Made by a program: the position numbers and the translations under genes. Positions 23,034 through 31,120 of a stretch of 40,111 bases of DNA are shown here, in pieces; the stretch's first letter is position 1; each line of letters starts with the position of its first letter. The DNA lies in IMG/VR virus record IMGVR_UViG_3300020171_000012, positions 1 to 40,111 of that record; one strand, 5' to 3'. The notes below the pieces were generated by a model. That model was not told where the DNA came from. It made no database searches and worked only from the letters and a program-made list of their open reading frames with translations. Source of the stretch: a virus.

Positions 23034-24257
23034 CTACCCTCGCACTCTTACGGCCCATTCTGGCCTCAAGGTTTTATAGCCATAAAGAACATCGAGCCTC
23101 ATGGGGAACTTGTCATTCACAATGTCGTTGCCTCTCCACAGCCTCATTGCAATACCTTCGATGTTTGCGCTTGACATTCTGGCTCCTGGATCTTTGTAAA
23201 GGTCAGCCGTTACGAATGTGAAAGCGTTCTTGTGATATGCAAGGTTCTGTGCATATACAGCAGAAGCCGCACCTGAACCACCAGCAGCTACCCATACGAG
23301 AGCCGGTGTGCCTGTCCATGTTGCGTGATAACAGTTTTGTTTTGCACCCGACTTATACAGCGTAGGGGCCATTGAAATCGTGTCTGTTGCATCACAAATC
23401 TTGGCGGCAGTAACTACCCATTGCTTTAGGTGGGAATATGCCTGTTTCGTTTCGGGATTCACATCATAGATACCTGCGACTGTGAAAACATCACCGACTG
23501 TTAATGTCTGGGCGTTTGTTTGACCAGTAGTTATAAAAGAGGTGTCTCCATTGGCAGATACGGAAAGGTCTGCAACAATCGGGGTTGCATCAGTACGAGT
23601 TCCGTTGGTATGATTCGGAACCATATTTGATTCCCACCATTTCATTCCGGCGGCCTGACCGATATAACCACTTGAAAGGGCTTTCTCAAGCTCTCCTGCT
23701 GGCTGGAAGTAAACACCCATTGCCGCAACCGTAGCCGCCATTGCAACCGAATCCATCAGGATATTTCTGTCGCTTTCAGGGGCAAGCATCTGGCTTAATC
23801 TTGCATTTGCGGCAAGAACGGCTGAAAAAGAAGCGGGGGTTGTTGCCGGGGTTCCGGTCAGATTTGCAATATTGGCATATACGCCAGAAAGAACATCGTA
23901 TTCTACCTGTGCCGCAAGCCCGTCCATTGCAGGACTGACAATCTTTGCTTCATAATCATCAATATACATTGTTTGTTCGATTGAGCTGACATTTATATCA
24001 ACACCTTTCTGCGTTGCAACAGTAAGGGTCTGTGTGGTTTCCGTGACATCCTGTGTATCCATCACGGCCCCGGTTCGTACTGTAAACTGATTGGGGTCTT
24101 TGATGAGCAGTTCGCCGCCGTTCTTTGCGCCAGACTTGGCAAAGCGGGAATCATACTGCCTGTCGATTGTTTTTATGAATTTGAGTTTGTTGTGGAAAGA
24201 GGCGAGATACTTTCTTACTAAGTCGCCATCACTTAAATCCTTGATAGTATTAGCCAT
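23034..24257 (-). CDS. Major coat protein, P22 gp5-like
   Basis: The HK97-fold coat of the P22 type, 407 residues (P22 has 430). Diagnostic end: ALVWVAAGG..., YAQNLAYHKNAFTFVTADL, RLDVLYGYKTLRPEWAVR. Also MKWWESNMVPNHT matching the P22 inner region, and an Ig-like I-domain region between (DLSVSANGDTSF...). It follows the scaffold by six bases with AGGAGGATAAAATATT. Confidence 0.9.
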   Translation of the reverse strand: MANTIKDLSDGDLVRKYLASFHNKLKFIKTIDRQYDSRFAKSGAKNGGELLIKDPNQFTVRTGAVMDTQDVTETTQTLTVATQKGVDINVSSIEQTMYIDDYEAKIVSPAMDGLAAQVEYDVLSGVYANIANLTGTPATTPASFSAVLAANARLSQMLAPESDRNILMDSVAMAATVAAMGVYFQPAGELEKALSSGYIGQAAGMKWWESNMVPNHTNGTRTDATPIVADLSVSANGDTSFITTGQTNAQTLTVGDVFTVAGIYDVNPETKQAYSHLKQWVVTAAKICDATDTISMAPTLYKSGAKQNCYHATWTGTPALVWVAAGGSGAASAVYAQNLAYHKNAFTFVTADLYKDPGARMSSANIEGIAMRLWRGNDIVNDKFPMRLDVLYGYKTLRPEWAVRVRG

Positions 24258-24263
24258 AATATT

Positions 24264-25046
24264 TTATCCTCCGGTTCGTTGTTTAAGTTTTTCACGTTTT
24301 TTCTTGAGTTCAAGTTTGTACCAATCATCGTCATTTAACTTACTCTCGTCTATTGCTGTCGGACTACCCATTGCGCCTATAGGAACAATAGGGTCTGGGG
24401 CAGTCGTAAGTTTCTTTGTCTTCTTGGAAATCAGGTATTGAGTTTCCAACTTCCCTAATTCGTAAGCCTGTCTTTCTGCGGGAAGACCTGCAATTTTCAT
24501 TGCAATATCCCTGTTTATTCCGAGATAGTAGGCCAATTCGGGGCCGGTATCGCTTGTCAGAAGTACGGCTTTCATGCTTTCCGTAAATATCGGAGCAGCA
24601 ATAACATCGTCATAATCTTCATGTGCCGCTCTTAAAGCATCGGCCTTTTCGTTAAACTGCTTTACGGATTCGGCCTTTCTCCGGTTCTGCTCCACAAGTG
24701 ATGTTTCAGCCGCCCTTCTGTTTTCGTGCCATGATAAAAGGGCATCCTCATAAGACTCTGAGGTTTCAAACTGATCTATCTTCGGCCTTCCTGTCGGAAT
24801 TGCGGGTTTCGGCTGATCCGGGGCTTGCGTTTGCAAAGCCTTGTTTTTCCAGTATTCAGCTTCCCTTTCCGCTTCCCTTCGCTTACGGGTAATTTCGTTT
24901 ATTCTCTCTTGCGCTGACGGTTTCTTTGGTGCTTCTTCAGCGATTGCGGGTTCTCCCGTAGGTGCTTCTGTTTCAACAACTTCTTCTGCTACAACTTCAG
25001 GTACTTCCACTTCTGCGGCTTCTGCCGTGATTACTTCTTGTTCCAT
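24264..25046 (-). CDS. Scaffolding protein
   Basis: 260 residues, between portal and coat as in P22. Acidic disordered N-terminus (Glu/Val/Ala, about 45 residues), a charged coiled helix (AQERINEITRKRREAERE), and a basic C-terminal helix (YKLELKKKREKLKQR) like the coat-binding hairpin of scaffolds. It would direct procapsid assembly and leave before or during packaging. Confidence 0.8.
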   Translation of the reverse strand: MEQEVITAEAAEVEVPEVVAEEVVETEAPTGEPAIAEEAPKKPSAQERINEITRKRREAEREAEYWKNKALQTQAPDQPKPAIPTGRPKIDQFETSESYEDALLSWHENRRAAETSLVEQNRRKAESVKQFNEKADALRAAHEDYDDVIAAPIFTESMKAVLLTSDTGPELAYYLGINRDIAMKIAGLPAERQAYELGKLETQYLISKKTKKLTTAPDPIVPIGAMGSPTAIDESKLNDDDWYKLELKKKREKLKQRTGG

Positions 25047-25111
25047 TTATTTCTCCTTTTGCGCTGTTAAGCGGGTTTAAAACAATGCGCCATTATCGGC
25101 GTGTATGATTA

Positions 25112-26872
25112 TTAGGCTGGCTGTCCCTGCGGTTTAGGTTGTCCCTGCATTTGAGCCTGTGCCTGTTCCATCTGCTTCTTTATCTCGGTGTATATTTCCT
25201 CGGAGCCGGGGTAATCTGAGTATTTGAAAATAAGCGGTGCAATTACCGAAGACAACTGCGGGGCATACTGCAAGCTCTCTATCATCATGGCTGTCATCTC
25301 CTGCCTCTTAGACGAATAAGAAGCTCCGGCGGTTGCAATTAAATCGTAATTACCTACGGTCAAATCCTTTTCTATTGCCACTTCCCCATTCGGCAAAAAC
25401 CCAGAAGGAACATTCACATCAACAATCTTCTGCTGACCGTCTTCACCCATTATGCTTACCGCCCTCTGGGTGTCGTATATCTTCGGGATCATCTCGATTA
25501 TCTGTCTTCCGGCGTACACTATCGCCCTTGAAAGATTATCAACAAAGGTGTAAGTGCCTTTATCTGATTGAGCTATCCGCGCTATAATTGCCTTGCCGCT
25601 TCTCTCGTTTCCGGCTTCCCCCTTGGAAGACTCGTATCTGCCTAAATGGTCTTCAATGTCGTAAGCGGTTGATTGCATCATGCTAATTATTGCGGCGGGA
25701 ACCTGTGCTTGCGGCTCCCTATGGGGTTTATCAAGGCCGGGAATAGAGTTGTACCGAATATACATCTTGTTTTCTAAATGAGCTTCGTCCCATTCGGCTT
25801 CAAAACCCTTTATCTGCCGATGGTCAACAAAGTACGGATTTTTCGGGGTTAAAGCCACATTCTCCGTTGCCGCCGTAGCCCAATAATTATACATCTGCTG
25901 CGGCCCCTTCGCCCCTCTTGCAAGAGACAAATAATGCTTCGTGCCTCCGCAAACTATCTCATCACCAAGTACGGGAATTATCGGTATATTGCTTCCAACC
26001 CATTCTTTTTCTTTCTCAAGTATCTCGAAGCCGTTTGTCTTGCACCACATAACCTTATGGGTGTTTATTGTTCTTTCCTTGACAATCTCCCCGCCTTTGG
26101 ATTTTATATATTCAATCGTAACCTGACCGCCCAAGCCTATTGTCTCTCCTGTGGCAAGTCGCACTATCTTTTTTTGAACAGGCTCTTTCCAGAAGTATTC
26201 CGCAACCCGGATATTATCTCCCGTATCCCAATCACCTATTAAACTCGGGTCACCTGAAAAACCGGATACGTCGGCATCAGGATACAACTTTTCAAACAGC
26301 TTCTTGTCCACCATTTCCTCTATGAAGCAATATCGGGCATCACTTAATGTGAACTCAACAGCCATAGGGTCAAAATGAACCGATAAAGGGTTTAATATTC
26401 TCTTTATGCGTATCTCCTGGTCAAACGACTGATCTGATACATATTGAGTGGCAAGCCTGAAAAAACCTATAGAGCATGAAACAGCCGCCATATATGCGGT
26501 GTCATAAACGGTTTCAGCAGAACTTAAATACTCAACCTGCCTGATAAGCCCGTTGTAAAGCTCCGCCATTCCGGGGTCTGATTTATTATCTACTGGGATT
26601 ACCTTGATTCGGGGGCGGTTCATCATCTGATCGCCCCGAAGCTGACGTACAAACTTGAGGATTTTATTCGTGGTGATTATCGGCCTTCCGGCCTTTTCTC
26701 TCTTATCTCTTATATCTGAAGGCCATTGACCGGCACCCACATCATAAACAAACCGCAAATCATCCTCTGCGGCAGCATATATGTGCTTCCATTGGTCAAC
26801 ACTTGTTGTGTATTTATCCTTCAGATCATGTAAAAAGTCCTCGTCTGCCCTAACCGATTTCTTTTTTGCCAT
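25112..26872 (-). CDS. Portal protein, P22 gp1-like
   Basis: 586 residues. Typical of the P22-type portal: N-terminal WKHIYAAAEDDLRFVYDVG...WP, the long stem with NKILKFVRQLRGDQMMNRP, SIGFFRLATQYV, and a Gln-rich end (MEQAQAQMQGQPKPQGQ). P22 gp1 is 725 residues, so the barrel helix is reduced here. ATG at 26872 follows AGGAGA; its own promoter with paired operator-like sites is at 26893-26972. It is the DNA channel and packaging docking ring. Confidence 0.85.
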   Translation of the reverse strand: MAKKKSVRADEDFLHDLKDKYTTSVDQWKHIYAAAEDDLRFVYDVGAGQWPSDIRDKREKAGRPIITTNKILKFVRQLRGDQMMNRPRIKVIPVDNKSDPGMAELYNGLIRQVEYLSSAETVYDTAYMAAVSCSIGFFRLATQYVSDQSFDQEIRIKRILNPLSVHFDPMAVEFTLSDARYCFIEEMVDKKLFEKLYPDADVSGFSGDPSLIGDWDTGDNIRVAEYFWKEPVQKKIVRLATGETIGLGGQVTIEYIKSKGGEIVKERTINTHKVMWCKTNGFEILEKEKEWVGSNIPIIPVLGDEIVCGGTKHYLSLARGAKGPQQMYNYWATAATENVALTPKNPYFVDHRQIKGFEAEWDEAHLENKMYIRYNSIPGLDKPHREPQAQVPAAIISMMQSTAYDIEDHLGRYESSKGEAGNERSGKAIIARIAQSDKGTYTFVDNLSRAIVYAGRQIIEMIPKIYDTQRAVSIMGEDGQQKIVDVNVPSGFLPNGEVAIEKDLTVGNYDLIATAGASYSSKRQEMTAMMIESLQYAPQLSSVIAPLIFKYSDYPGSEEIYTEIKKQMEQAQAQMQGQPKPQGQPA

Positions 26873-26892
26873 TAGAGTCTCCTAATTTGCAT

Positions 26893-26910
26893 GGATAAAA
26901 AGTATCCACT
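26893..26910. promoter_or_regulatory. Operator-like inverted repeat, copy 1
   Basis: GGATA-N5-TATCC followed by ACT. It lies just downstream of the predicted start of transcription (about 26910) of the portal promoter and matches copy 2 at 26955-26972 at 13 of 15 repeat bases plus the ACT. A repressor or activator binding pair is likely. Confidence 0.55.
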
Positions 26911-26916
26911 TGAGAC

Positions 26917-26945
26917 TCAATAACATCGATTAAAACATGTGTCAA
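26917..26945 (-). promoter_or_regulatory. Portal/structural promoter
   Basis: On the minus strand TTGACA (26940-26945), 17-base spacer, TATTGA (26917-26922). It lies in the 145-base gap between large terminase and portal and would start a transcript near 26910 with a leader of about 38 bases, bracketed by the two inverted repeats. Confidence 0.6.
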
Positions 26946-26954
26946 CATAAATCT

Positions 26955-26972
26955 GGATACTTAGTATCCACT
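26955..26972. promoter_or_regulatory. Operator-like inverted repeat, copy 2
   Basis: GGATAC-TTA-GTATCC followed by ACT, a perfect six-pair repeat. It lies 10 bases upstream of the -35 box of the portal promoter. Centre-to-centre distance to copy 1 is 62 bases, about six helical turns, which would allow looping. Confidence 0.55.
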
Positions 26973-27017
26973 ATGTATCTTTTTGGCTACACTCGGAATG
27001 ACAAAAATTGGCAGGGC

Positions 27018-28679
27018 TTACAATCCCATCCATGCGCCGGGACTGTGAACTTCGGTTGATTTTGGCAGGGGTTTTATCTGGTCATACTCATAGGTTGTAC
27101 CGGTTAAAGAATATCGGTAGGTATTTTCTTGCATATGATCGAAGCCGTCTTTTGCTGGCTTACCGTCATCGTCGAACACCCATCTGTGAACCTCAAATAT
27201 CCATCTTTCGCAATTATCGAATATATATAAGGTCGGAAGTCCGTTTACACCTTTTAACATTGTCTGAATATTCTTTATACCGGATTCCTTGTCTTTTGAA
27301 GCCACATATAAAGTTATCCCATGATGAGACAGCTTTTCCTCAATTATCGAATATGTATCCCTTATGTTCGTTCCCAACTGATTCCGCATATAGGAGGTAT
27401 CGCCCTTACTCAAAGGATCAATAAACACCCTTTTGATGTTCCATGCCTTGCTTTTCTTCATCCTTATTATATCGTCTGCTATTTCCTCCGCAGATAAATT
27501 CTTAAAAACCTCATGTATTAAATAATGTATATCCTGCCGGTTCACAGCAAAATAATTAATCGCCTGGGGTACGCTTAAATGAAAATCTATCATAACCGTT
27601 ACAGGCCAATCGGTAGGCACTTCGAAAGGCTTTATTAAATGAATATTAGAATCAAACTCCTTCAGCACCCTCCCCACCAATGACTTAAATTGACCAAATA
27701 CCCTCGGAGGCACATCGGCAGGATCAATATCCTTTACAAACTTCAATATCTTTAATTCAACCAGCTTCTCGATCTTATCCAAAGAAACAGTCTTCTCTAA
27801 ATACTGCTCCGCCGCATGACCTTTATCGGTTACAGGCTTCTTCTTCTCAAAATCATCATACAACAATAACCGGAAAAACTCCTGCTTCTGCAATGTATCT
27901 AATCCCATATCGCCCAAAACCTTTAAATCGCTCTGAAGCAAATCCGGGTTATCAGTTATCTTCAAGCCGTCCACTATGCCTACATCACGACGACCACTTA
28001 ATACTATTTCATCTAATATCCACGCCTCTTTCAATGGAGTCAGGTTCAACAACGTTTTCCCCCTGTCCAATAACAAACCCCGGCTCATAGCTGAATACTT
28101 ACTCTTGGGCGGAGGTTCGTCCATTATAACGCCCTGTGCCCGAAATGACTCGAATAAATCATCGTCCTGGCTATACGACATTATCGTCAGTGTACTCTTA
28201 TTCATCCACTCCCAATAATACTCCGTCCCTTGCTCGTTCTTTTTCGTATTGTACCAGCCAACAGGAGCCCACTTCTTTAACTCCGGTATCAGTGTCCGAC
28301 CTATATGAGACTTCCAATCCTCACCGGTTAATATTATATTCACAGGAGGCTTTATACCTAAACTCGACTCCCGATAATACTGACCAAATAACTCAAAAGC
28401 ATCAGGATCTTCCTTCTTCCTCGGATTCCAAACCTCACAACCAAATAACCACGAAATCAATATGCAAACAGCAGCCGTACTCTTTCCAATCTTATTGCTG
28501 GCTATCGCAGCTATCGTACTCTTCTCCCTCACCATATCCAATAAACGAACCTGCCAGGGATAAGGCTTCCAAAAATACACACGATGCGCTTCCTCAAACT
28601 GCTTCATTCGCTCCGCAGAAGTCTTACCCTGCATCACCACAGGCCCCGCTGAAACCATACTGCCCTTCTTCTGCCTCAT
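27018..28679 (-). CDS. terL: Large terminase subunit
   Basis: The packaging motor and headful nuclease. I chose ATG at 28679, behind AAGGAAGGAAGAG and overlapping the upstream stop (ATGA), over a TTG 30 bases earlier. 553 residues. ATPase: Walker A ASNKIGKS near 60-67 and Walker B GVIMDEP near 183-189. Nuclease: Asp in VMIDFHLSVP, Asp in RVFIDPLSKGD and a later DGFDHMQE, the RNase H-like triad. Followed by the portal gene after 145 bases. Confidence 0.9.
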   Translation of the reverse strand: MRQKKGSMVSAGPVVMQGKTSAERMKQFEEAHRVYFWKPYPWQVRLLDMVREKSTIAAIASNKIGKSTAAVCILISWLFGCEVWNPRKKEDPDAFELFGQYYRESSLGIKPPVNIILTGEDWKSHIGRTLIPELKKWAPVGWYNTKKNEQGTEYYWEWMNKSTLTIMSYSQDDDLFESFRAQGVIMDEPPPKSKYSAMSRGLLLDRGKTLLNLTPLKEAWILDEIVLSGRRDVGIVDGLKITDNPDLLQSDLKVLGDMGLDTLQKQEFFRLLLYDDFEKKKPVTDKGHAAEQYLEKTVSLDKIEKLVELKILKFVKDIDPADVPPRVFGQFKSLVGRVLKEFDSNIHLIKPFEVPTDWPVTVMIDFHLSVPQAINYFAVNRQDIHYLIHEVFKNLSAEEIADDIIRMKKSKAWNIKRVFIDPLSKGDTSYMRNQLGTNIRDTYSIIEEKLSHHGITLYVASKDKESGIKNIQTMLKGVNGLPTLYIFDNCERWIFEVHRWVFDDDGKPAKDGFDHMQENTYRYSLTGTTYEYDQIKPLPKSTEVHSPGAWMGL

Positions 28680-29029
28680 CTCTTCCTTCCTTTCAATTTT
28701 GGCCTGCAATCCACAAGCCGAAACATACCACTGGTTAAAAGAGCATCGAGGAGCTTTGGGCCTACGGTGTCAAGGTAACGATGGTCAAAATGGAATATTC
28801 GATTGTCGTTGCTGTTCTCATAACTTGTATCCGCATATCGGACATGATCCTCTGTGAATATGGCTTCTATGGCTTCATGGCAGAGAATTTCCGCACAAAA
28901 GCGAAGGTCTTTGTAGTGGCCAACCTCAATTTCTCCCCGCCCTTCTAATTTCTTCCCGTTACACCAGAAGGCTCCGCCATTAGCTTTACGTGCAAAAGTC
29001 AGTTTATAATCACGCCCACATATTTTCAT
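28676..29029 (-). CDS. Hypothetical protein with HExxE metallopeptidase-like motif (117 aa)
   Basis: A helix LCHEAIEAIF (near residues 49-58) has the HExxE form seen in small phage proteins related to zinc metallopeptidases; the second His of HExxH is replaced by Glu, so catalysis is uncertain. N-terminal strands (ICGRDYKLTFARKANG) are followed by a DHRYLDTV helix. It sits directly before terL and overlaps it. Function unknown. Confidence 0.6.
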   Translation of the reverse strand: MKICGRDYKLTFARKANGGAFWCNGKKLEGRGEIEVGHYKDLRFCAEILCHEAIEAIFTEDHVRYADTSYENSNDNRIFHFDHRYLDTVGPKLLDALLTSGMFRLVDCRPKLKGRKR

Positions 29030-29047
29030 CTTAGCCCAATTCCTCCC

Positions 29048-29257
29048 TTAACCTAACTTTATCCTGTCAAACCCCGGCCTCATACCATCACGCTTCTTCT
29101 TCAACGGCTTCGCCCTATTACGATACTTAATCTTCTCTATCACCACCGGCTGACTTAACTCCCCAACTCTATCCATTAAACCATCTATCGCCAACCTGAA
29201 CGCCTTAACCTCAAACTCAAGTAACTCCACCCGCTCATACACCGTTAAATTACCCAT
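29048..29257 (-). CDS. Small coiled-coil basic protein (69 aa)
   Basis: ATG at 29257 is joined to the upstream gene's stop (TAGATG). An N-terminal coiled helix (ERVELLEFEVKAFRLAIDGLM) is followed by a very basic end (RAKPLKKKRDGMRPGFDRIK). Possible DNA or terminase partner, but unproven. Confidence 0.6.
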   Translation of the reverse strand: MGNLTVYERVELLEFEVKAFRLAIDGLMDRVGELSQPVVIEKIKYRNRAKPLKKKRDGMRPGFDRIKLG

Positions 29258-29401
29258 CTATCTGCTCTCTAAATGGTCACATATAAAAGATATTAAACAA
29301 GCCAATAACCACGCTACGCCAATAACAGAAAAATCATGGTTAAATGCTACTGCCCCTGCAAATATCCAAACTCCCAATACTAATGCCGACTTCGCGTTCA
29401 T
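29258..29401 (-). CDS. Two-helix membrane microprotein (47 aa)
   Basis: ATG at 29401 follows AAGGGGGTTTT. Two hydrophobic stretches (ALVLGVWIFAGAVAF and SVIGVAWLLACLISFI) are joined by NHDF, a hairpin like some small holins or superinfection proteins. It lies just upstream of the coiled-coil gene and terminase. Confidence 0.6.
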   Translation of the reverse strand: MNAKSALVLGVWIFAGAVAFNHDFSVIGVAWLLACLISFICDHLESR

Positions 29402-29735
29402 AAAACCCCCTTTTGTTTTAATCGGGTATAATGAGGGATATTATACATAAATTTATTTTTTCCATTGGCCCTGTACCCCCCACCTCTCGGCCTGGTTTCC
29501 TTGCCTCGTATAAATTTAATATCCTACTACTGGCGGCGCATTATATCTCGTTATGATCTACCCGGATACATAGCTACATTGTAACTACTGTATCATTATA
29601 CACACACACAAGACAGGCTGTAAAATGGCCATTCCATTATGCTATTGAGGATTAGTCAATCAAATAGAAGCGTTTTTATTAACCATATCAACTTGTTAAT
29701 TTTTTACCTCTTGAGAGATACCCCCAAAAATACCC
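29402..29735. other. Gene-free gap upstream of the terminase region
   Basis: About 330 bases with no supported gene. It holds the candidate promoter at 29595-29623, several TATAAT-like elements (for example near 29420 and 29435), a purine-pyrimidine (CA)n run at 29601-29610 and G/T-rich direct repeats near 29726-29740. It probably carries the leader of the transcript that includes the membrane microprotein, coiled-coil gene and terL. Confidence 0.5.
29595..29623 (-). promoter_or_regulatory. Promoter, minus strand
   Basis: TTACAG (29618-29623), 17-base spacer, TATAAT (29595-29600). The -10 is perfect and the -35 matches four of six. It would give a transcript reading left to the gene at 29258-29401 and terL with a leader of nearly 190 bases. 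Confidence 0.55.
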
Positions 29736-30206
29736 CTAAATGTCAATTATCTCCGAATTGTCTTGTGTGTCCTGCTGTACCTGTTTCGCCTGCCGGAATG
29801 CCTCCAAATCAGCCTGGATATTGACAAAGTTGCCGGTAGATAGACCACGCTCAAGGCGTTCCTTATCGTATAATATACCGAATGAGGCCATTCGCTGCAT
29901 CAGGGAGGCGTTGTTTATCGTAGTAGTATCAACAGATGCAAGCAATTTCCTCTGCATCTCTGATAGTATATCTGATCTATGATCTCTATATATTTTTGTT
30001 TCCGGTATTGGCAGAAGATTTGATATTGCTTGCTGAATAGCCTGGGGGGTTACTTTTTGAATAGCTGCTATTTCGGCGTACGAGAGGTTGTGATTATATT
30101 TCAGGTCTACGGCTTGCTTTTTATCAACTTTATTACATTTTTGTAACTTTTTAGTTTTTTTATTACAATTTTGTAACAAATTAGTTTGTTTGGCTGTTTT
30201 TGCCAT
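29736..30206 (-). CDS. Helix-turn-helix protein, probable small terminase subunit
   Basis: A 156-residue protein with a basic N-terminal arm, a helix-turn-helix near residues 42-66 (LSYAEIAAIQKVTPQAIQQAI) and a C-terminal helix block (SLMQRMASFGILYDKERLERG) typical of small terminases and related HTH proteins. It is the first gene before terL, four genes away, with a gap between. DNA recognition for packaging is likely; autoregulation is also possible because two palindromes lie in its own first codons. The start follows a promoter so closely that the message may be almost leaderless, and no Shine-Dalgarno is visible. Confidence 0.6.
   Translation of the reverse strand: MAKTAKQTNLLQNCNKKTKKLQKCNKVDKKQAVDLKYNHNLSYAEIAAIQKVTPQAIQQAISNLLPIPETKIYRDHRSDILSEMQRKLLASVDTTTINNASLMQRMASFGILYDKERLERGLSTGNFVNIQADLEAFRQAKQVQQDTQDNSEIIDI
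30133..30176. repeat. Tandem 30-base repeat containing two palindromes
   Basis: Within the first codons of the HTH gene two 30-base units repeat. They contain TTACATTTTTGTAA (30133-30146) and the perfect palindrome TTACAATTTTGTAA (30163-30176), centre distance 30 bases. The units encode LQNCNKKTKK and LQKCNKVDKK. They lie 30-75 bases downstream of the promoter at 30216-30244, in position to be autoregulatory operators. Confidence 0.65.
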
Positions 30207-30215
30207 AGTGTGTAA

Positions 30216-30244
30216 TTAATATAGCAATACAGGGATATTGTCAA
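30216..30244 (-). promoter_or_regulatory. Near-consensus promoter for the HTH/terminase gene
   Basis: TTGACA (30239-30244), 17-base spacer, TATTAA (30216-30221). The predicted start is about 30209, three bases before the ATG at 30206, so the message would be leaderless or nearly so. Confidence 0.6.
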
Positions 30245-30263
30245 GGCAAAAGTGGGGGAATAT

Positions 30264-30455
30264 TTACACTGGTTTGGTTTTGCTGTTGATATAGTTTTGG
30301 ATTTCAGCTGGGGAGAATATTTTGCAAGGAGGGGAGTATTTGCGGTAGTTAATGCCTTTGGTTTTAATTATCAGGTTTCCGAATTTGTCGTAGTCAAAAT
30401 ACTCGGAGGGTTTAAGTTTAGGATAGATTTGTTTGTTTTTATAAATATATTTCAT
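30264..30455 (-). CDS. Small hypothetical protein, Lys/Tyr-rich (63 aa)
   Basis: ATG at 30455; no clear ribosome site. Composition (KYIYKNKQIYPKLKPSEYFDYDKFG) is plausible for a short virus protein, and it is the first gene left of the control region. A plus-strand frame over the same bases is hydrophobic antisense and was rejected. Confidence 0.45.
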   Translation of the reverse strand: MKYIYKNKQIYPKLKPSEYFDYDKFGNLIIKTKGINYRKYSPPCKIFSPAEIQNYINSKTKPV

Positions 30456-30534
30456 GTTGTTTTGGATTCCGACAGTTTAAAGTGTTAATGTTAAAATATC
30501 CGCGAAGTGGTTTGAGATAAAGAGTTTTAATTTA

Positions 30535-30553
30535 TATTCTTAATATAAGAATA
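30535..30553. promoter_or_regulatory. Perfect inverted repeat, operator candidate
   Basis: TATTCTTA-ATA-TAAGAATA, eight pairs, no mismatch. It lies about 80 bases upstream of the gene at 30264-30455. Confidence 0.45.
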
Positions 30554-30843
30554 AGGATTCGGTCAGGCATTTGTTCAGCGGCGTTTTCGCTTTCGCGTGA
30601 CTTCGCTACAACGCCCGCTTGTAGCAACAACTGCTTTATTGCACAGATTTAAATTTCAGTCAAGTTATTTTTTTGTTTATTTTAACATATCCTTATTTTA
30701 AGCCATTTTGAGGTATAACTAAAACTTATACCTGGCGCGTTTTGCGATCAAATGTTTCAAAAACCGCTATTTTTCTGAAGATAACAAGGCCGACATTACA
30801 TTCTAAGATAAAGAAATATGGACGGAACACAGCAAAAAACGTA

Positions 30844-30948
30844 TGACAATTTTTGTCATTTTTTGACAATTCTTGCATGATAGTATTATCAATAGTTTAA
30901 CCCTTGTTTTATATGTAGTTATATGTTTTCGCCTGTCAATAATTGTCA
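30844..30948. promoter_or_regulatory. TGACAA operator-like cluster
   Basis: TGACAATTTTTGTCA (30844-30858, perfect palindrome), TTGACA (30863-30868, also a -35 box with TATTAT 15 bases on) and TGTCAATAATTGTCA (30934-30948, direct half-sites). The spacing suggests one regulator bound across the rightward promoter. Confidence 0.45.
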
Positions 30949-31048
30949 TTTTTACCCTGTTTTGTTCCTGCTTATTTTACCCCTCATAAATTATTATATC
31001 CTTTAATATCCTTGAGTTATACACTATTTATTGCTTTGCTTATAGTTC

Positions 31049-31064
31049 TGGCATGGATAATGCT
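31049..31064 (+). promoter_or_regulatory. Sigma-54-type -24/-12 promoter-like site for the rightward operon
   Basis: TGGCATGGATAATGCT matches the sigma-54 layout TGGCAYR-N4-NTGCW: GG at 31050-31051, GC at 31062-31063, correct 10-base gap. A start near 31075 would give a leader of about 45 bases for the first rightward gene. The same bases contain GATAAT, so a sigma-70 promoter with a poor -35 is an alternative. Confidence 0.4.
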
Positions 31065-31095
31065 TTACATATAGGTAACAACAACAATTAAACAG

Positions 31096-31107
31096 CCCCA
31101 AACGGGG
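31096..31107 (+). promoter_or_regulatory. Leader hairpin before the first rightward gene
   Basis: CCCC-AAAC-GGGG just before the ribosome site, preceded by AACAACAACAAT. This is the same leader pattern as at 32155-32195. Confidence 0.4.
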
Positions 31108-31120
31108 AAAGGCGGGAAAA

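Larger units (their letters stand above)
30489..31120. other. Control region between divergent genes (possible origin)
   Basis: Some 630 bases without a supported gene. Contents: a perfect inverted repeat TATTCTTA-ATA-TAAGAATA (30535-30553); a hairpin GCTACAA-N7-TTGTAGC (30605-30625) in a GC-rich patch inside AT-rich flanks; a TGACAA-type operator group (30844-30948); the -24/-12-like promoter (31049-31064). It is the only divergent border in the genome and AT-rich, so origin function is possible, but no iterons of normal spacing were found. Confidence 0.5.

Noticed and set aside
28136-28738. Plus-strand 200-residue frame over the terminase gene
   Set aside because: Terminase motifs are clear on the other strand; the frame is Ser/Pro-rich antisense.
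30252-30488. Plus-strand 78-residue hydrophobic frame
   Set aside because: Phe/Val-rich antisense of the Lys/Tyr-rich minus gene and no ribosome site; kept the minus gene at modest confidence.
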